From NCBI RefSeq assembly GCF_016902535.1, contig NZ_JACSNY010000012.1, positions 1 through 64,000 of the forward strand: a stretch of DNA of 64,000 bases, given 5' to 3'. How positions within the stretch are numbered: position 1 is the stretch's first letter; every line of letters begins with the position of its first letter. This stretch comes from Anaerotignum lactatifermentans (GTDB taxonomy: Bacteria > Bacillota > Clostridia > Lachnospirales > Anaerotignaceae). The notes under the pieces are model-generated. The model searched no databases. It was given only the letters and a program-made list of their open reading frames with translations, and had not been told where the DNA came from. The translations under genes and the position numbers were made by a program. Below are positions 35,755 through 45,239 of the stretch, one piece after another.

Positions 35755-37412
35755 ACCTTAAAGCAGCTGCCGCCGATAAATTCCTTAATCAGGGAATTAT
35801 TGGGGATCTCCAATCCCGGCGCCGCCAGGAAATAGCCCAGGAATTTGATGAGCCGTTTGGCTGTAATGTATTCCGGCTGGTCCTCCCGGATGCGGAACAG
35901 CTGCGGCTCCGCGTACTGCTTCAATACACTCAGCTCATAAATGGTAGCAGAGTTAAAGACCACATCAGCGTTTTCCTGATAAGGAAAAATATTCTCCGCC
36001 TCGCCCTCTGTCACATCATCCCACTGGGCGATGGTGGTAGCGGCATCTCTGCCCCGGAACTGATGGTCCCGGACCATACGGCGGATCAAACGGCTGTCGG
36101 AGGTAGAAATCCGGTTGTGATCGTCCACATTCAGCTGGGTCATGGCGCTGATGAAAATTTTGAATTTCTGCTCCGCCGGAATCTCCGAAGTGAGCATATC
36201 GTTCAGCCCATGGATGCCCTCCAGCACCAGAATCTCGCCCGACGCCATCTGGATACGGTTGCCGTTGTACTCCCGTTTCCCTGTAATAAAGTTATAAGTA
36301 GGCAGTTCCACACACTCCCCTGCGATCATTTTTTTCAGATCGTCATTAAGCAGCGGCAAATCCAATGCCTGAATATGTTCATAATTCTTTTTGCCGTTTT
36401 CATCCACCGGCGTTTTGTCCCGCTCCACGAAATAATCGTCCAGAGAGATCTTATGGGGCTTGACGCCCAATACCTTCAGCTGGATACACAGCCGGTTGGC
36501 AAAAGACGTCTTGCCGGAAGAGGACGGCCCGGCGATAAGCACTACCCGCACCTGATCCATCCGTTTATGGATCATATCGGCGATCTCCGCCACCTTCTTT
36601 TCGTGAAGGGCTTCATTGATGCGGATCAGGTCGCCGAATTTGTCCTGAGAAATGGCCAGATTCAATTCCGCCACATTATTGACGCCCATGAGCTGGCACC
36701 ATTTCATCTGCTCCAGAAATACGGCGCTGATTTTTTTGGGATCGGAAAATTCCCGCAGTACCTCCGGATTTTTGGGGTCCGGGAACCGGATCAAAAATCC
36801 GTTCTCATAGGCCATCAGATGAAAGACTTTGGTATAACCCGTAGACGGCGGCATGTAGCCGTAAAAATAATCAAAATACCCATCCAGTTCATACAGATTT
36901 ACATTGGAAGCCCGGCGGTAGCGGAACAGTTCCGCCTTATCCAGCATCCCCTGTTTTCTGGCGATGGCTCTGGCCTCCTCCTTCCGCATGGTACGCTTGT
37001 AAATGGGCAGATCCAGAGCCACATATTCCCGCATTTTCCCTTCCAGCTTCCGCAGAAGTTCCTCCGTCAGTTTCATTTCCGGCCGCCGGATCTCGCAGTA
37101 GAGATTTTTCTGGAGGGAGTGCTCCACCACCACCAGAGAATCCTCGCCAAACAAATCCCGGACCGCCTTTACCATCAAAAACAGTACGCCGCGGCGGTAG
37201 ACCCGCAGGCCCTCCTCATTATCTATGCCGTAAAAAGTGATTTCTTCCTCTCCGCAGATCCGTCTGGACAATTCCCGCAGCCGGTTCTCCTGTCTGGCCA
37301 GCATTACAGGCCCCTTTACGGTACCAGCGCATTTCTTGGCCAGATCCTCGTAGGTAGTACAGGGGGTATAGGTCATTTCTTTCCCCATGACAACGATCTT
37401 CTTCTCTTCCAT
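35751..37412 (-). CDS. Uridine kinase-like P-loop protein with threonyl-tRNA-synthetase-like N-terminus
   Basis: Protein of 553 residues. The N-terminal half (about 1-270) resembles the TGS and second additional (SAD) domains of threonyl-tRNA synthetase, including a FHLMAYENGFLIRFPDP stretch. The C-terminal half is a uridine-kinase/phosphoribulokinase P-loop domain: IAGPSSSGKTSFANRL, SLDDYFVERDKTP, and EILVLEGIHGLN. This fusion is widespread in Clostridia and usually called nucleoside or uridine kinase; its true substrate is not proven. ATG 37412 follows AAAGGAGGAAG. Confidence 0.9.
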   Translation of the reverse strand: MEEKKIVVMGKEMTYTPCTTYEDLAKKCAGTVKGPVMLARQENRLRELSRRICGEEEITFYGIDNEEGLRVYRRGVLFLMVKAVRDLFGEDSLVVVEHSLQKNLYCEIRRPEMKLTEELLRKLEGKMREYVALDLPIYKRTMRKEEARAIARKQGMLDKAELFRYRRASNVNLYELDGYFDYFYGYMPPSTGYTKVFHLMAYENGFLIRFPDPKNPEVLREFSDPKKISAVFLEQMKWCQLMGVNNVAELNLAISQDKFGDLIRINEALHEKKVAEIADMIHKRMDQVRVVLIAGPSSSGKTSFANRLCIQLKVLGVKPHKISLDDYFVERDKTPVDENGKKNYEHIQALDLPLLNDDLKKMIAGECVELPTYNFITGKREYNGNRIQMASGEILVLEGIHGLNDMLTSEIPAEQKFKIFISAMTQLNVDDHNRISTSDSRLIRRMVRDHQFRGRDAATTIAQWDDVTEGEAENIFPYQENADVVFNSATIYELSVLKQYAEPQLFRIREDQPEYITAKRLIKFLGYFLAAPGLEIPNNSLIKEFIGGSCFKV

Positions 37413-37431
37413 GAACTTCCTCCTTTTTGGG

Positions 37432-38550
37432 TTACAGGCTCCAAAATGTCTGTCCGTTGACCTTGGAACACAGGACCTCCAACTCCCATCCTTTTTCCGC
37501 CGCCGCCTTCTCCAGCGCTTTTTGCAGCACCGGCACAATCAGTACCTCGCTGGCGTAATGAGTCACATCCGCCACGCAGATGCCTGCCTCTACCGCTTTC
37601 TGGGCCTCGTGGAACTTGATGTCCCCCGTCAGATAAGCGTCGGCGCCTTTGGCATGGGCCGGCAGTACAAACTCCGCGCCGCTGCCGGTACACAGAGCCA
37701 CTCTTTTTATCATTTTATGGGCGTCTCCCGTCAAACGGATGCTGTCCAGCCCTAATTTTTCTTTCAGCAGTTTGGCGAAGGCCGCAAACTCCATGGCCTC
37801 CGGCAGTTCTCCCATACGGCCGATGCCTTCCCGCTGTCCCTTCTGCTCCACAGCATAGATGTCAAAGGCCACTTCCTCATAGGGGTGAGCCGCCAGCATG
37901 GCCTCCACCACCCTTGCCGTCTTGGAGGCAGGCACAATGGTCTCCAGACGGATTTCTTCCGCCCGTTCCAGCTTTCCTTCCTCTCCCAGATAGGGATGTG
38001 TCCCCTCCAGCGGCAGGAAAGTGCCTTCGCCTTTGGCCCCAAAAGTGCAGCAGGCATAATTTCCGATATGGCCCGCGCCCGCCTGACACATGGCCTCTCT
38101 GACAGCATCCCCATGAGAAAGGGGCACGTAAACCACAATCTTCTTCAATTCTTCCGCCCATGTTTCTTCCAGAATTTCCACCTGTTCCAGCCCGATCAGT
38201 TCCGCCAGCACATCGTTGGTGCCGCCTTTTGCCACGTCCAGATTGGTATGGGCGGAAAAAGCGGCGATCTTATGCTCCGCCAGCGTCAGTATTTTTTCCC
38301 CCACCGGCGTTTCCGGCGTGATGCTGTCAAATTTCTGGAACAGCAGCATGGGGTGATGGGTCACAATCAGTTCCGCCTGGGCTTCTATGGCCTCTGCGAT
38401 AACCTCTTTTGTCACATCCAGCGCCACCAGTATTTTTTTCACTTCCCGCTCCGGTCTGCCTACGGCCAGTCCCGGCCGATCCCAGCCTTCCGCCAGCTTT
38501 CCGGGGGCAATCCCCTCCATAACCGCCATAATATCCTTTACTCGTACCAT
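37432..38550 (-). CDS. Nif3-like (DUF34) metal-binding protein
   Basis: Protein of 372 residues. Conserved metal-binding motifs THHPMLLF, SAHTNLDVAKGG and the C-terminal VTHYASEV are present, with a middle PII-like insert as in the Bacillus YqfO form. Often annotated as GTP cyclohydrolase 1 type 2, an activity shown for few members. ATG 38550 starts inside the end of trmK (13-base overlap), the usual trmK-DUF34 pair in Firmicutes. Confidence 0.92.
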   Translation of the reverse strand: MVRVKDIMAVMEGIAPGKLAEGWDRPGLAVGRPEREVKKILVALDVTKEVIAEAIEAQAELIVTHHPMLLFQKFDSITPETPVGEKILTLAEHKIAAFSAHTNLDVAKGGTNDVLAELIGLEQVEILEETWAEELKKIVVYVPLSHGDAVREAMCQAGAGHIGNYACCTFGAKGEGTFLPLEGTHPYLGEEGKLERAEEIRLETIVPASKTARVVEAMLAAHPYEEVAFDIYAVEQKGQREGIGRMGELPEAMEFAAFAKLLKEKLGLDSIRLTGDAHKMIKRVALCTGSGAEFVLPAHAKGADAYLTGDIKFHEAQKAVEAGICVADVTHYASEVLIVPVLQKALEKAAAEKGWELEVLCSKVNGQTFWSL

Positions 38551-39227
38551 GCTTTCGCCTCCCTGATACACGCTAAGATTCCTTCTACCTCTGTCAGACG
38601 TTCCGCCGCCTTTTCCGTGTCCGTTCGGGCCAGCCCGGCGGCAATGGTGCCGTACTGTTTTTCCTCCTGACACAGTTTCTCCCAAAGGACGGCGTCCTTC
38701 CGGCGCAGCAAACCGGCGCCGTAGCGATATTCCGCCAGTGTCCCGTACTGTTCTTCTCCCGGCACGCAGCGGAAAATATCGTAATACTTTCCATCCTCCA
38801 GCACCAATTCCTCCCGGTCTATGGCATAGCCCATTCTATGCACCAGCCGCCGCACCGCTTCCATGTCGTGCTGGGGGGAAAGGACCCATTCCTTCAGGCT
38901 TTTGGCTGCTTCCTCGCCGTCCTCCAGAATGTGGCAGATGAGCATACCGCCCATACCGGCAATGACGGCACATTCCACCTCGCCGGGAGCTACCGGCGTA
39001 AGGCCGCTGCCCAGCCGGGTTTCGATGACCTCTCCCGCACCCATTTTCTGTATATTCTCTCTGGCCTTTTCCAGCGGCCCCGGGTTCAGGTCGCAGGCCA
39101 GCGCCTTTTTGATCCTTCCCTGCTCATATAAGTATAAGGGCACATAGCCATGGTCTGTGCCAATGTCCGCCATGGTCTCGCAGCGCACCAAAGACGCCAC
39201 AGTCCGCAGCCGTTTCGATATGTCCAT
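38538..39227 (-). CDS. trmK: tRNA (adenine(22)-N1)-methyltransferase
   Basis: SAM-dependent methyltransferase of 229 residues. SAM-binding motif ADIGTDHGYVPLYLY and the catalytic region AVIAGMGGMLICHIL are as in TrmK, which methylates A22 of tRNA-Ser and others. ATG 39227 gives the normal N-terminus MDISKRLRTVASLV. Order rpoD-trmK-DUF34 is conserved in many Firmicutes. Confidence 0.93.
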   Translation of the reverse strand: MDISKRLRTVASLVRCETMADIGTDHGYVPLYLYEQGRIKKALACDLNPGPLEKARENIQKMGAGEVIETRLGSGLTPVAPGEVECAVIAGMGGMLICHILEDGEEAAKSLKEWVLSPQHDMEAVRRLVHRMGYAIDREELVLEDGKYYDIFRCVPGEEQYGTLAEYRYGAGLLRRKDAVLWEKLCQEEKQYGTIAAGLARTDTEKAAERLTEVEGILACIREAKAWYE

Positions 39228-39248
39228 AGTTTCTTTTCCTTTCTTTCT

Positions 39249-39298
39249 AAAAAAACAGCAGAGAGAAACCGTCCGGCCGGAAGTTCCTCTCTGCTTTT
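39249..39298 (-). terminator. Terminator after rpoD
   Basis: AGCAGAGAGG and CTCTCTGCTGTTTTTTT arms with a GC-rich loop on the reverse strand, 55 bases past rpoD. Confidence 0.8.
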
Positions 39299-39352
39299 CT
39301 TTCCTGATAAAGACGCGTCCGACGACAGGCACTCTCCCCCGTCAGCTGCCTT

Positions 39353-40426
39353 TTATTCCAGATAATCCTTCAGTTTTTTGCTGCGGCTGGGATGACGCAG
39401 TTTCCGCAGGGCCTTCGCCTCGATCTGACGAATACGCTCTCTTGTTACGTTAAACTCTTTTCCCACTTCCTCCAATGTTCTGGCACGACCGTCATCCAGA
39501 CCAAAGCGCAGGCGCAGTACCTTCTCTTCTCTTTCTGTCAAGGTGTCCAAAACCTCGATGAGCTGTTCCTTCAGCAGTGTAAAGGCTGCCGCTTCTGCGG
39601 GGGCGGGGATATCATCATCGGGGATAAAGTCGCCCAGATGGCTGTCCTCCTCCTCACCGATGGGGGTTTCCAAAGATACGGGCTCCTGTGCGATTTTCAT
39701 GATCTCGCGAACCTTTTCTTCCGGCATCTGCATTTCCACTGCCAGTTCTTCCGCGGTCGGTTCACGGCCCAGTTCCTGCAGCAGCTGTCTGGAAATGCGG
39801 ATCAGCTTGTTGATGGTCTCTACCATATGCACCGGGATACGGATGGTTCTTGCCTGATCGGCGATGGCTCTGGTAATGGCCTGCCGGATCCACCAGGTAG
39901 CGTAGGTAGAGAATTTATAGCCCTTATGGTAGTCAAATTTCTCCACGGCCTTGATAAGCCCCAGATTGCCCTCCTGGATCAGATCCAGGAACAGCATCCC
40001 ACGGCCAACGTATCTCTTGGCAATGCTGACAACCAGACGCAGGTTGGCTTCCGCCAGTTTCTTCTTGGCTTCCTCATCGCCGTCCTCCATCCGCTGGGCC
40101 AGTTCTACTTCCTCTTCCGCGGAAAGCAGGGGCACCTTACCGATCTCTTTCAGATACATCCGGACAGGATCGTCGATGTTGATGCCTTCCGGCAGTGTCA
40201 GATCCAGGTCCTTCTCCACTTCTTCCTCTGCGTCCAGATTGCCCAGAATGTCGATGCCCTGGGTTTCCAGATATTCGTAGATGCGGTCGATGCGGTCAGG
40301 GTCCAGGTCCAGATCTGCCAGATGATCCATCACTTCTTTATATTCCAGTACGCCCTTCTTCTTTTTCCCCATGTTGACTAATTCTTCCAACCGGGTCAAT
40401 AATGTTGTTTCTTCGACGGATTTCAA
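39353..40426 (-). CDS. rpoD: Primary sigma factor SigA
   Basis: Sigma-70 of 357 residues with short region 1.1, then 1.2 ([20 protein letters not shown]), 2.1-2.4 (including [20 protein letters not shown]), 3 and 4.2 ([20 protein letters not shown]). It recognises TTGACA/TATAAT promoters such as those at rnpB, alaS and metNIQ in this window. Downstream of dnaG, 39 bases away, the classic macromolecular-synthesis arrangement. Confidence 0.97.
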   Translation of the reverse strand: MKSVEETTLLTRLEELVNMGKKKKGVLEYKEVMDHLADLDLDPDRIDRIYEYLETQGIDILGNLDAEEEVEKDLDLTLPEGINIDDPVRMYLKEIGKVPLLSAEEEVELAQRMEDGDEEAKKKLAEANLRLVVSIAKRYVGRGMLFLDLIQEGNLGLIKAVEKFDYHKGYKFSTYATWWIRQAITRAIADQARTIRIPVHMVETINKLIRISRQLLQELGREPTAEELAVEMQMPEEKVREIMKIAQEPVSLETPIGEEEDSHLGDFIPDDDIPAPAEAAAFTLLKEQLIEVLDTLTEREEKVLRLRFGLDDGRARTLEEVGKEFNVTRERIRQIEAKALRKLRHPSRSKKLKDYLE

Positions 40427-40465
40427 CGCAATCCTTCCTTTCTATGCTCTTATAGTCTAACCATA

Positions 40466-42244
40466 TCAAATGGTAATATGCAGCGCATCCAGCTTTCTTT
40501 TGGCCTCTACCAGCCTTTGCAGGTCCTCGGCGGACGCGGCCTGTGCCGTCATACGGTCGATTTTTGTCCGTTTCATCCATTTTACGGCTTCTGTGACGGC
40601 TTTTTGCAGGTCGGCCCCCTCATCCATGGGGACCTGGGCGGCAAAGATCTCGGTAATGAGCTTTTGTTCCTCCGGCTTCTCAAAATGACTCACCAGCTCC
40701 GCCGGGAACACATTCCCCGACTTCTGCCACAAAAGGCCCATTTCCCGGAAAGCCTCCCGGTAAACCTCCGACGTAAAATCGTCGTCCTCCAACAATTCCT
40801 GTAACACTTCATATATGTGACCATGGCCGGCGCACAGATACAATAAATTCTTTTGGGCTTCCAACAGCCCCTTTTCCTCCTGTCTGCCTGCGCCATATTG
40901 TCTTTTTGCCTGAAGGCGTTTTTGTTCCGCCTCTTTCTGGAAAGCCGCGTCTTCCTTTCGCAGCAGCTTTCTGATCTCGTTTTTGATGGCGCCCTCCTCC
41001 ACCCCGGTCATCCGGCTGATCTCGGCGGTATACACATCCCGCTCGATCTCATTATCCAGCTTTGTCAGGGCCTGGGCCGCCTCTGTGGCGAAACGCACAC
41101 GGTGCTCCGCCAGTTCCAGATTGTATTTCCTGCGGATACAGGCAATCTGGAAGGAAATATAATGCACGGCGTTTACCAGCAGCTTGGCAAATTCCGCCGA
41201 TCCATTCTGTTTGATAAACTCATCCGGGTCCTTGCCATCGGGCACCTGAGTCACACGGACCCGAAACCCGTTGGATACCAGCACGGGAATGGCGCGCAGG
41301 GCCGCGTTGGTCCCCGCCTCATCGCTGTCGTAAAGCAGAATGATGTCCTCCGCGTACTTTTTCAAAGTGGCAGCGTGCTCCTTATTGAAGGCTGTGCCCA
41401 AAGAGGCCACCACATTATGAAACCCCGCCTGATAGACGGAGAGCATATCCATATATCCTTCCACCAGGATCAGTTCCTTTTTCCGGGCCGCCTTGGCGAA
41501 GTTCAGCCCGTAGAGATTCCGGCTCTTACTAAAGAGCACCGTTTCCGGAGAGTTCAAATACTTGGGCTCTCCCTTTCCCAGAATCCGCCCACCAAAGCCT
41601 ACCACACGGCCCTGGGGGTCAAATATGGGGAACATGAGCCTGCCGCGGAAACGGTCATGGAAACCGCTTCCCTCCTTATCCGGCAGTGCCAGACCCGCCT
41701 GCTCGATCTCTCCGGCGGAAAAACCCTGTTCCTTTAAATAGTCAAATAAGGCATGTCTGCTGTCCGGGGCATAGCCCAGACCAAATTTCCGGCACATGGC
41801 CGGCTGCAGCTTCCGCCGCTGCAGATACCGTCTGGCCTCCTCCCCCTGGGAGGACTGGAGGGTGTCGTAAAAAAACCGTCCCGCCAGCTTGTGCATCTGA
41901 AACAGCCGTTCCTTCAGCTTTTCCATGGCAAGGGCCTGTCCCGTCATATTCTGCTTGGGCAGCGGGATATTGGCCCGCTCCGCCAGCTTTTTCACCGCCT
42001 CGGGGAAATCACAGTTTTCCATCTCCATCAGAAAGCCGAACACATTCCCCGCCGCACCACAGCCAAAGCAGTAATAAAACTGTTTCTCGCTGTTGACGGA
42101 AAAAGAAGGCGTTTTCTCATGATGGAAGGGACACAGCCCGAAATAGGAGCTGCCCTTCTGCTTCAGGGGGACATATTGGGAAACGATTTCCACAATATCG
42201 TTCTGCATACGGATCTCCTCGATGAGCTCTCTGGGATACCGCAT
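40466..42244 (-). CDS. dnaG: DNA primase
   Basis: Primase of 592 residues. The N-terminal zinc finger is CPFHHEKTPSFSV with the second pair in FYYCFGCGAAG. The Toprim core contains LVEGYMDMLSVYQAG and the acidic LLYDSDEAGTNAALRA. The C-terminal helical part contacts DnaB. It makes primers for lagging-strand synthesis. It lies between dgt and rpoD. Confidence 0.96.
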   Translation of the reverse strand: MRYPRELIEEIRMQNDIVEIVSQYVPLKQKGSSYFGLCPFHHEKTPSFSVNSEKQFYYCFGCGAAGNVFGFLMEMENCDFPEAVKKLAERANIPLPKQNMTGQALAMEKLKERLFQMHKLAGRFFYDTLQSSQGEEARRYLQRRKLQPAMCRKFGLGYAPDSRHALFDYLKEQGFSAGEIEQAGLALPDKEGSGFHDRFRGRLMFPIFDPQGRVVGFGGRILGKGEPKYLNSPETVLFSKSRNLYGLNFAKAARKKELILVEGYMDMLSVYQAGFHNVVASLGTAFNKEHAATLKKYAEDIILLYDSDEAGTNAALRAIPVLVSNGFRVRVTQVPDGKDPDEFIKQNGSAEFAKLLVNAVHYISFQIACIRRKYNLELAEHRVRFATEAAQALTKLDNEIERDVYTAEISRMTGVEEGAIKNEIRKLLRKEDAAFQKEAEQKRLQAKRQYGAGRQEEKGLLEAQKNLLYLCAGHGHIYEVLQELLEDDDFTSEVYREAFREMGLLWQKSGNVFPAELVSHFEKPEEQKLITEIFAAQVPMDEGADLQKAVTEAVKWMKRTKIDRMTAQAASAEDLQRLVEAKRKLDALHITI

Positions 42245-42297
42245 TTCTCCTCCCCCTTTCCCTTTGAAAACGCAGGTGTGATTTATTCCAAAACAGT

Positions 42298-42331
42298 TGA
42301 AAAGGAAGCTGTTACACTTCCTTTTTCCTTT
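42298..42331 (-). terminator. Hairpin after dgt
   Basis: AAAAGGAAG and CTTCCTTTTT with loop CTGTTACA. On the reverse strand it can terminate dgt transcripts 120 bases past the stop. Confidence 0.55.
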
Positions 42332-42447
42332 CTTACTTCATAGTTTTCGACATTATCTCAAAAATTCCTTCCTTTTCTCCCCGTTTTGTATGATTGAACA
42401 AAAACCGCGCAGAAAAAGCAATCATTTCTCAAAAATATATCAATAAA

Positions 42448-43461
42448 TCAGAGGACGCTCCATTCCTCGGGAATGAAGATCTTTTTGAACCGTGCCACAG
42501 CAAAACGGTCCGTCATACAGGCCACATAGTCACAAACGGTCTGCTGCTTCGTTTCTCCCTCCGCCATCAGCCGCAGGAATTCCTCGTCCATCTCATCGGG
42601 ATGGTCCATGTAGTAGGCAAACAGATCCCCCACGATCTTATCCGCTTTTTTATGCTCCGCCAGAGCCACCGGACTGGCATACACCCGCTGGAACATAAAA
42701 GCCCGCAGTCCCATCAGTGTCTGGCGCATCTGGGGGCTCATACAGATATCGCCCTTTCCCATGCTGTTTTGAATGGTATCCCGGATCATGGCGTTGATGC
42801 GCTTGCTGGAAGTGCCGCCGATGACGGCCACATACTCCGCCGGAATGTCCTCCGGCCGCAGCATCCCCGCCCGGATGGCGTCGTCGATATCGTGATTGGT
42901 ATAGGCGATCTTATCGGAAAGCTGCACCACCTTCCCCTCCAGTGTGGCAGGGGAACCGCTGGTACGGTGGTTCAGGATGCCGTCCCGCACCTCCCAGGTC
43001 AGATTCAGCCCGGCGCCGTCCTTTTCCAATCTGTCCACCATCCGCAGGCTCTGCTCGTTGTGGGCAAAACCGCCCATGTTTTTGCAAAGCTCGTCCAGCT
43101 TCCGCTCCCCGGCGTGGCCAAAGGGCGTATGGCCCAGATCATGGCCCAGAGCGATGGCTTCCGTCAAATCCTCATTGAGCCGCAGGGTACGGGAAATGGT
43201 TCTGGCAATCTGGGATACTTCCAGCGTATGGGTCAGGCGGGTACGATAGTGGTCTCCTTCCGGGGAAATAAAGACCTGCGTCTTGTGCTTCATCCTCCGA
43301 AAGGCCTTGCAGTGGATGATACGGTCCCGGTCCCGCTGGAAATCCGTACGAATATCACACTTTTCCTCCGCCTTTGCCCTTCCTCTGGTCTGGGCGCTTT
43401 TGGCCGCGAACTGGCTCAGTGTTTTTTCCTCCAGTTCTTCCTGAAACAAACGGTATTCCAT
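42448..43461 (-). CDS. dgt: Deoxyguanosinetriphosphate triphosphohydrolase-like protein
   Basis: HD-domain dNTPase of 337 residues. Metal ligands are in RLTHTLEVSQIAR and GHDLGHTPFGHAGE, followed by a Asp in YTNHDIDDAI. The shorter Firmicute type acts on various dNTPs rather than strictly dGTP, hence the qualified name. ATG 43461 with AGGGTGAT upstream is chosen over a longer frame. Next to dnaG as in many Clostridia. Confidence 0.93.
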   Translation of the reverse strand: MEYRLFQEELEEKTLSQFAAKSAQTRGRAKAEEKCDIRTDFQRDRDRIIHCKAFRRMKHKTQVFISPEGDHYRTRLTHTLEVSQIARTISRTLRLNEDLTEAIALGHDLGHTPFGHAGERKLDELCKNMGGFAHNEQSLRMVDRLEKDGAGLNLTWEVRDGILNHRTSGSPATLEGKVVQLSDKIAYTNHDIDDAIRAGMLRPEDIPAEYVAVIGGTSSKRINAMIRDTIQNSMGKGDICMSPQMRQTLMGLRAFMFQRVYASPVALAEHKKADKIVGDLFAYYMDHPDEMDEEFLRLMAEGETKQQTVCDYVACMTDRFAVARFKKIFIPEEWSVL

Positions 43462-43536
43462 CGTATCACCCTCCTTTTTTTCTCTTCTATATTGTAAGAA
43501 TACGCCGTTTTGCGGGAAAAACCTCTTTTTTCCCAG

Positions 43537-43582
43537 CAAAAAAACAGGGAAATCCCCCGTCTGTCAAGGTTTTTCCCTGTTT
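43537..43582 (-). terminator. Terminator after XRE regulator
   Basis: AAACAGGGAAA and TTTTTCCCTGTTT arms on either side of a C-rich loop, 20 bases past the XRE stop. Confidence 0.8.
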
Positions 43583-43603
43583 GTCCGTCAAAAGTATTCC
43601 GCC

Positions 43604-44029
43604 TCAGGGCTGGAACTGCTTAAAGTACGTTTTCGCGAAGATATCCTTTAAGGCCAGCATGGCATCCTCGGCCGAGTAGCCGTATTTGTCCCGCACCTCC
43701 CGGATCATGGCCGCGAACTGCGCCTCATAAGGCCCGCAGTCCATTTCCTGCTGATAGGTCACCAGAATGGGATACAGCTTCGTCCAGTCCACCACGTAGC
43801 CGTTTTCTGTCGCTCTGATCTGGGGCTGTTTTTCTTCCTCCCCCAGCAGGCTGTTGTAATCTGTCCGCAAAACCTCCGCCAGCCGTATCAGCCCCGGCAC
43901 CGTGGGCACCGTTGTCCCCGCCTCCCATTTGGAAACGGTCTGTCTTGCCACATCCAGCTGTTCCGCCAGCGCCTCCTGGGTCATACCCGCCGCTTTTCTG
44001 GCTTTTGCGATATTTACTCCCAATGCCAT
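43604..44029 (-). CDS. XRE-family transcriptional regulator
   Basis: Protein of 141 residues. The N-terminal helix-turn-helix is clear (ARKAAGMTQEALAEQLDVARQTVSKWEAG), followed by a C-terminal helical domain (about 80-141) that may bind an effector or partner. Start ATG 44029 follows GGGAGGCGAGAAT. It is alone between dgt and a phosphatase gene; its targets are not visible. Confidence 0.85.
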   Translation of the reverse strand: MALGVNIAKARKAAGMTQEALAEQLDVARQTVSKWEAGTTVPTVPGLIRLAEVLRTDYNSLLGEEEKQPQIRATENGYVVDWTKLYPILVTYQQEMDCGPYEAQFAAMIREVRDKYGYSAEDAMLALKDIFAKTYFKQFQP

Positions 44030-44122
44030 ATTCTCGCCTCCCGCAGTGTTTTTCCTGATTTTATCACAGCGCCGCGGGAAAATACACCACTTCCGGCAGC
44101 AAAAAAGCACTTCTCAGGCGCC

Positions 44123-44929
44123 TTATTCCGGCACCTTTCCATCGCCGGTATACTGGGCCAGCTTTCTGCCCCGCACCTGCACAAATTCCATTTCCGGATA
44201 CCGCAGCGCCGTCAGATAGCCGCCGTAAACACAGCCCTGGTCGATATCCACCGTATTGCGGACGATGTCCGGCCGTTCCGCCACCGTATGTCCATAGACC
44301 ACCAGCGCTTTGCCGTTGTATTCCCCGGCCCAGTTGAGCCGCTGTGGCCTGCCGTTTTCGTCTGTTTCTCCCGTAGTCTCGCCGTAGAGACAGACCGCCC
44401 GGATCTTGTTGGAGAACCGGCCCATGGATTCCTCCCGCAGTCCCCCGTGGACCACCGCCAGCCGCTTTTTATCCAGCATCAGGTAATAGCACTGGCTTTC
44501 GTAGCACTGGAGGTATCTCTGGCGGAAGGCCCGGCGCTCGTCCTTGCTGAGCCGCTCATATTCCGCCACCGTATGCTCCAAACCATGGGAGATATGTACC
44601 TTATTTCCCAGAAGATAGCGGTAGAGCTTGTTGCAGTGGTTGCCGTGAATCCAGAAGGCACCGCCGTACTGAACCTGATCCATCCAGAAATTCAGGCAGG
44701 CCAGGTTTTCGTCTCCCTTGTCCGCCACATCTCCCACAGAGATCAAGCGGCGGCCCTTGGGATGGACCCATCGATTTCCTTCCCTGCGGTAGCCCAACGC
44801 CCGGATCAGCTCCATCAGCTCCCTGTAACAGCCGTGGACATCTCCCACAATATCAAATTTATTTTCCCGAAACTCCAAAATACGGAAGTTCCGCTGCCGT
44901 TTTTCCTGCATACCGTCCACCATCATCAT
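44123..44929 (-). CDS. Calcineurin-like metallophosphoesterase
   Basis: Protein of 268 residues with the phosphoesterase metal set: FDIVGDVHGCYRELMELI, ISVGDVADKGDEN, WIHGNHCNKLY, VVHGGLREES and VYGHTVAERP. Overall similar to PrpE/Ap4A-hydrolase type serine/threonine or dinucleotide phosphatases. Several Met codons are clustered at the start (MMMVDGM), leaving the exact start uncertain. Confidence 0.88.
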   Translation of the reverse strand: MMMVDGMQEKRQRNFRILEFRENKFDIVGDVHGCYRELMELIRALGYRREGNRWVHPKGRRLISVGDVADKGDENLACLNFWMDQVQYGGAFWIHGNHCNKLYRYLLGNKVHISHGLEHTVAEYERLSKDERRAFRQRYLQCYESQCYYLMLDKKRLAVVHGGLREESMGRFSNKIRAVCLYGETTGETDENGRPQRLNWAGEYNGKALVVYGHTVAERPDIVRNTVDIDQGCVYGGYLTALRYPEMEFVQVRGRKLAQYTGDGKVPE

Positions 44930-45048
44930 TTCTCATCGGATTTTCTCTCTTTAGTATCATAACATAAAAACAGCCGCCGCGGAAAAAAATATGAAAAAAA
45001 CCTTTCCCGGAAACATATACCTAATATCAGAAGGGAGGAATCGGATCT

Positions 45049-45183
45049 ATGTATGCCAATAAACCCATCCCCCAGCCCTTCGGCAAAAAAAGGACGCCCG
45101 CGCCGCGGAACCAGCCCCGTCAAAGAGGGACTGCCTGCCATCCGCTGGCGCTATGGCTGCTGTGGGAGCTGCTTCGGGGATAA
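45049..45183 (+). CDS. Small unknown protein (44 residues)
   Basis: ATG preceded by AAGGGAGGAA and followed by 43 further codons and TAA. The product is Pro/Arg-rich at first (PIPQPFGKKRTPAPRNQPRQ) and ends with an aromatic helix (LALWLLWELLRG). A strong terminator directly follows. The ribosome site and terminator argue for a real gene; no family is recognised. Confidence 0.55.
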   Translation: MYANKPIPQPFGKKRTPAPRNQPRQRGTACHPLALWLLWELLRG

Positions 45184-45185
45184 CA

Positions 45186-45229
45186 AAAAAAGGCATCCGC
45201 CTGTTTTTACAGGAGGCATGCCTTTTTCT
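45186..45229. terminator. Bidirectional terminator
   Basis: AAAAAGGCATCCGCCTGT and ACAGGAGGCATGCCTTTTT pair with loop TTTT, serving the 44-residue gene and the convergent gene that ends at 45240. Confidence 0.88.
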
Positions 45230-45239
45230 TCGTCCGTTC

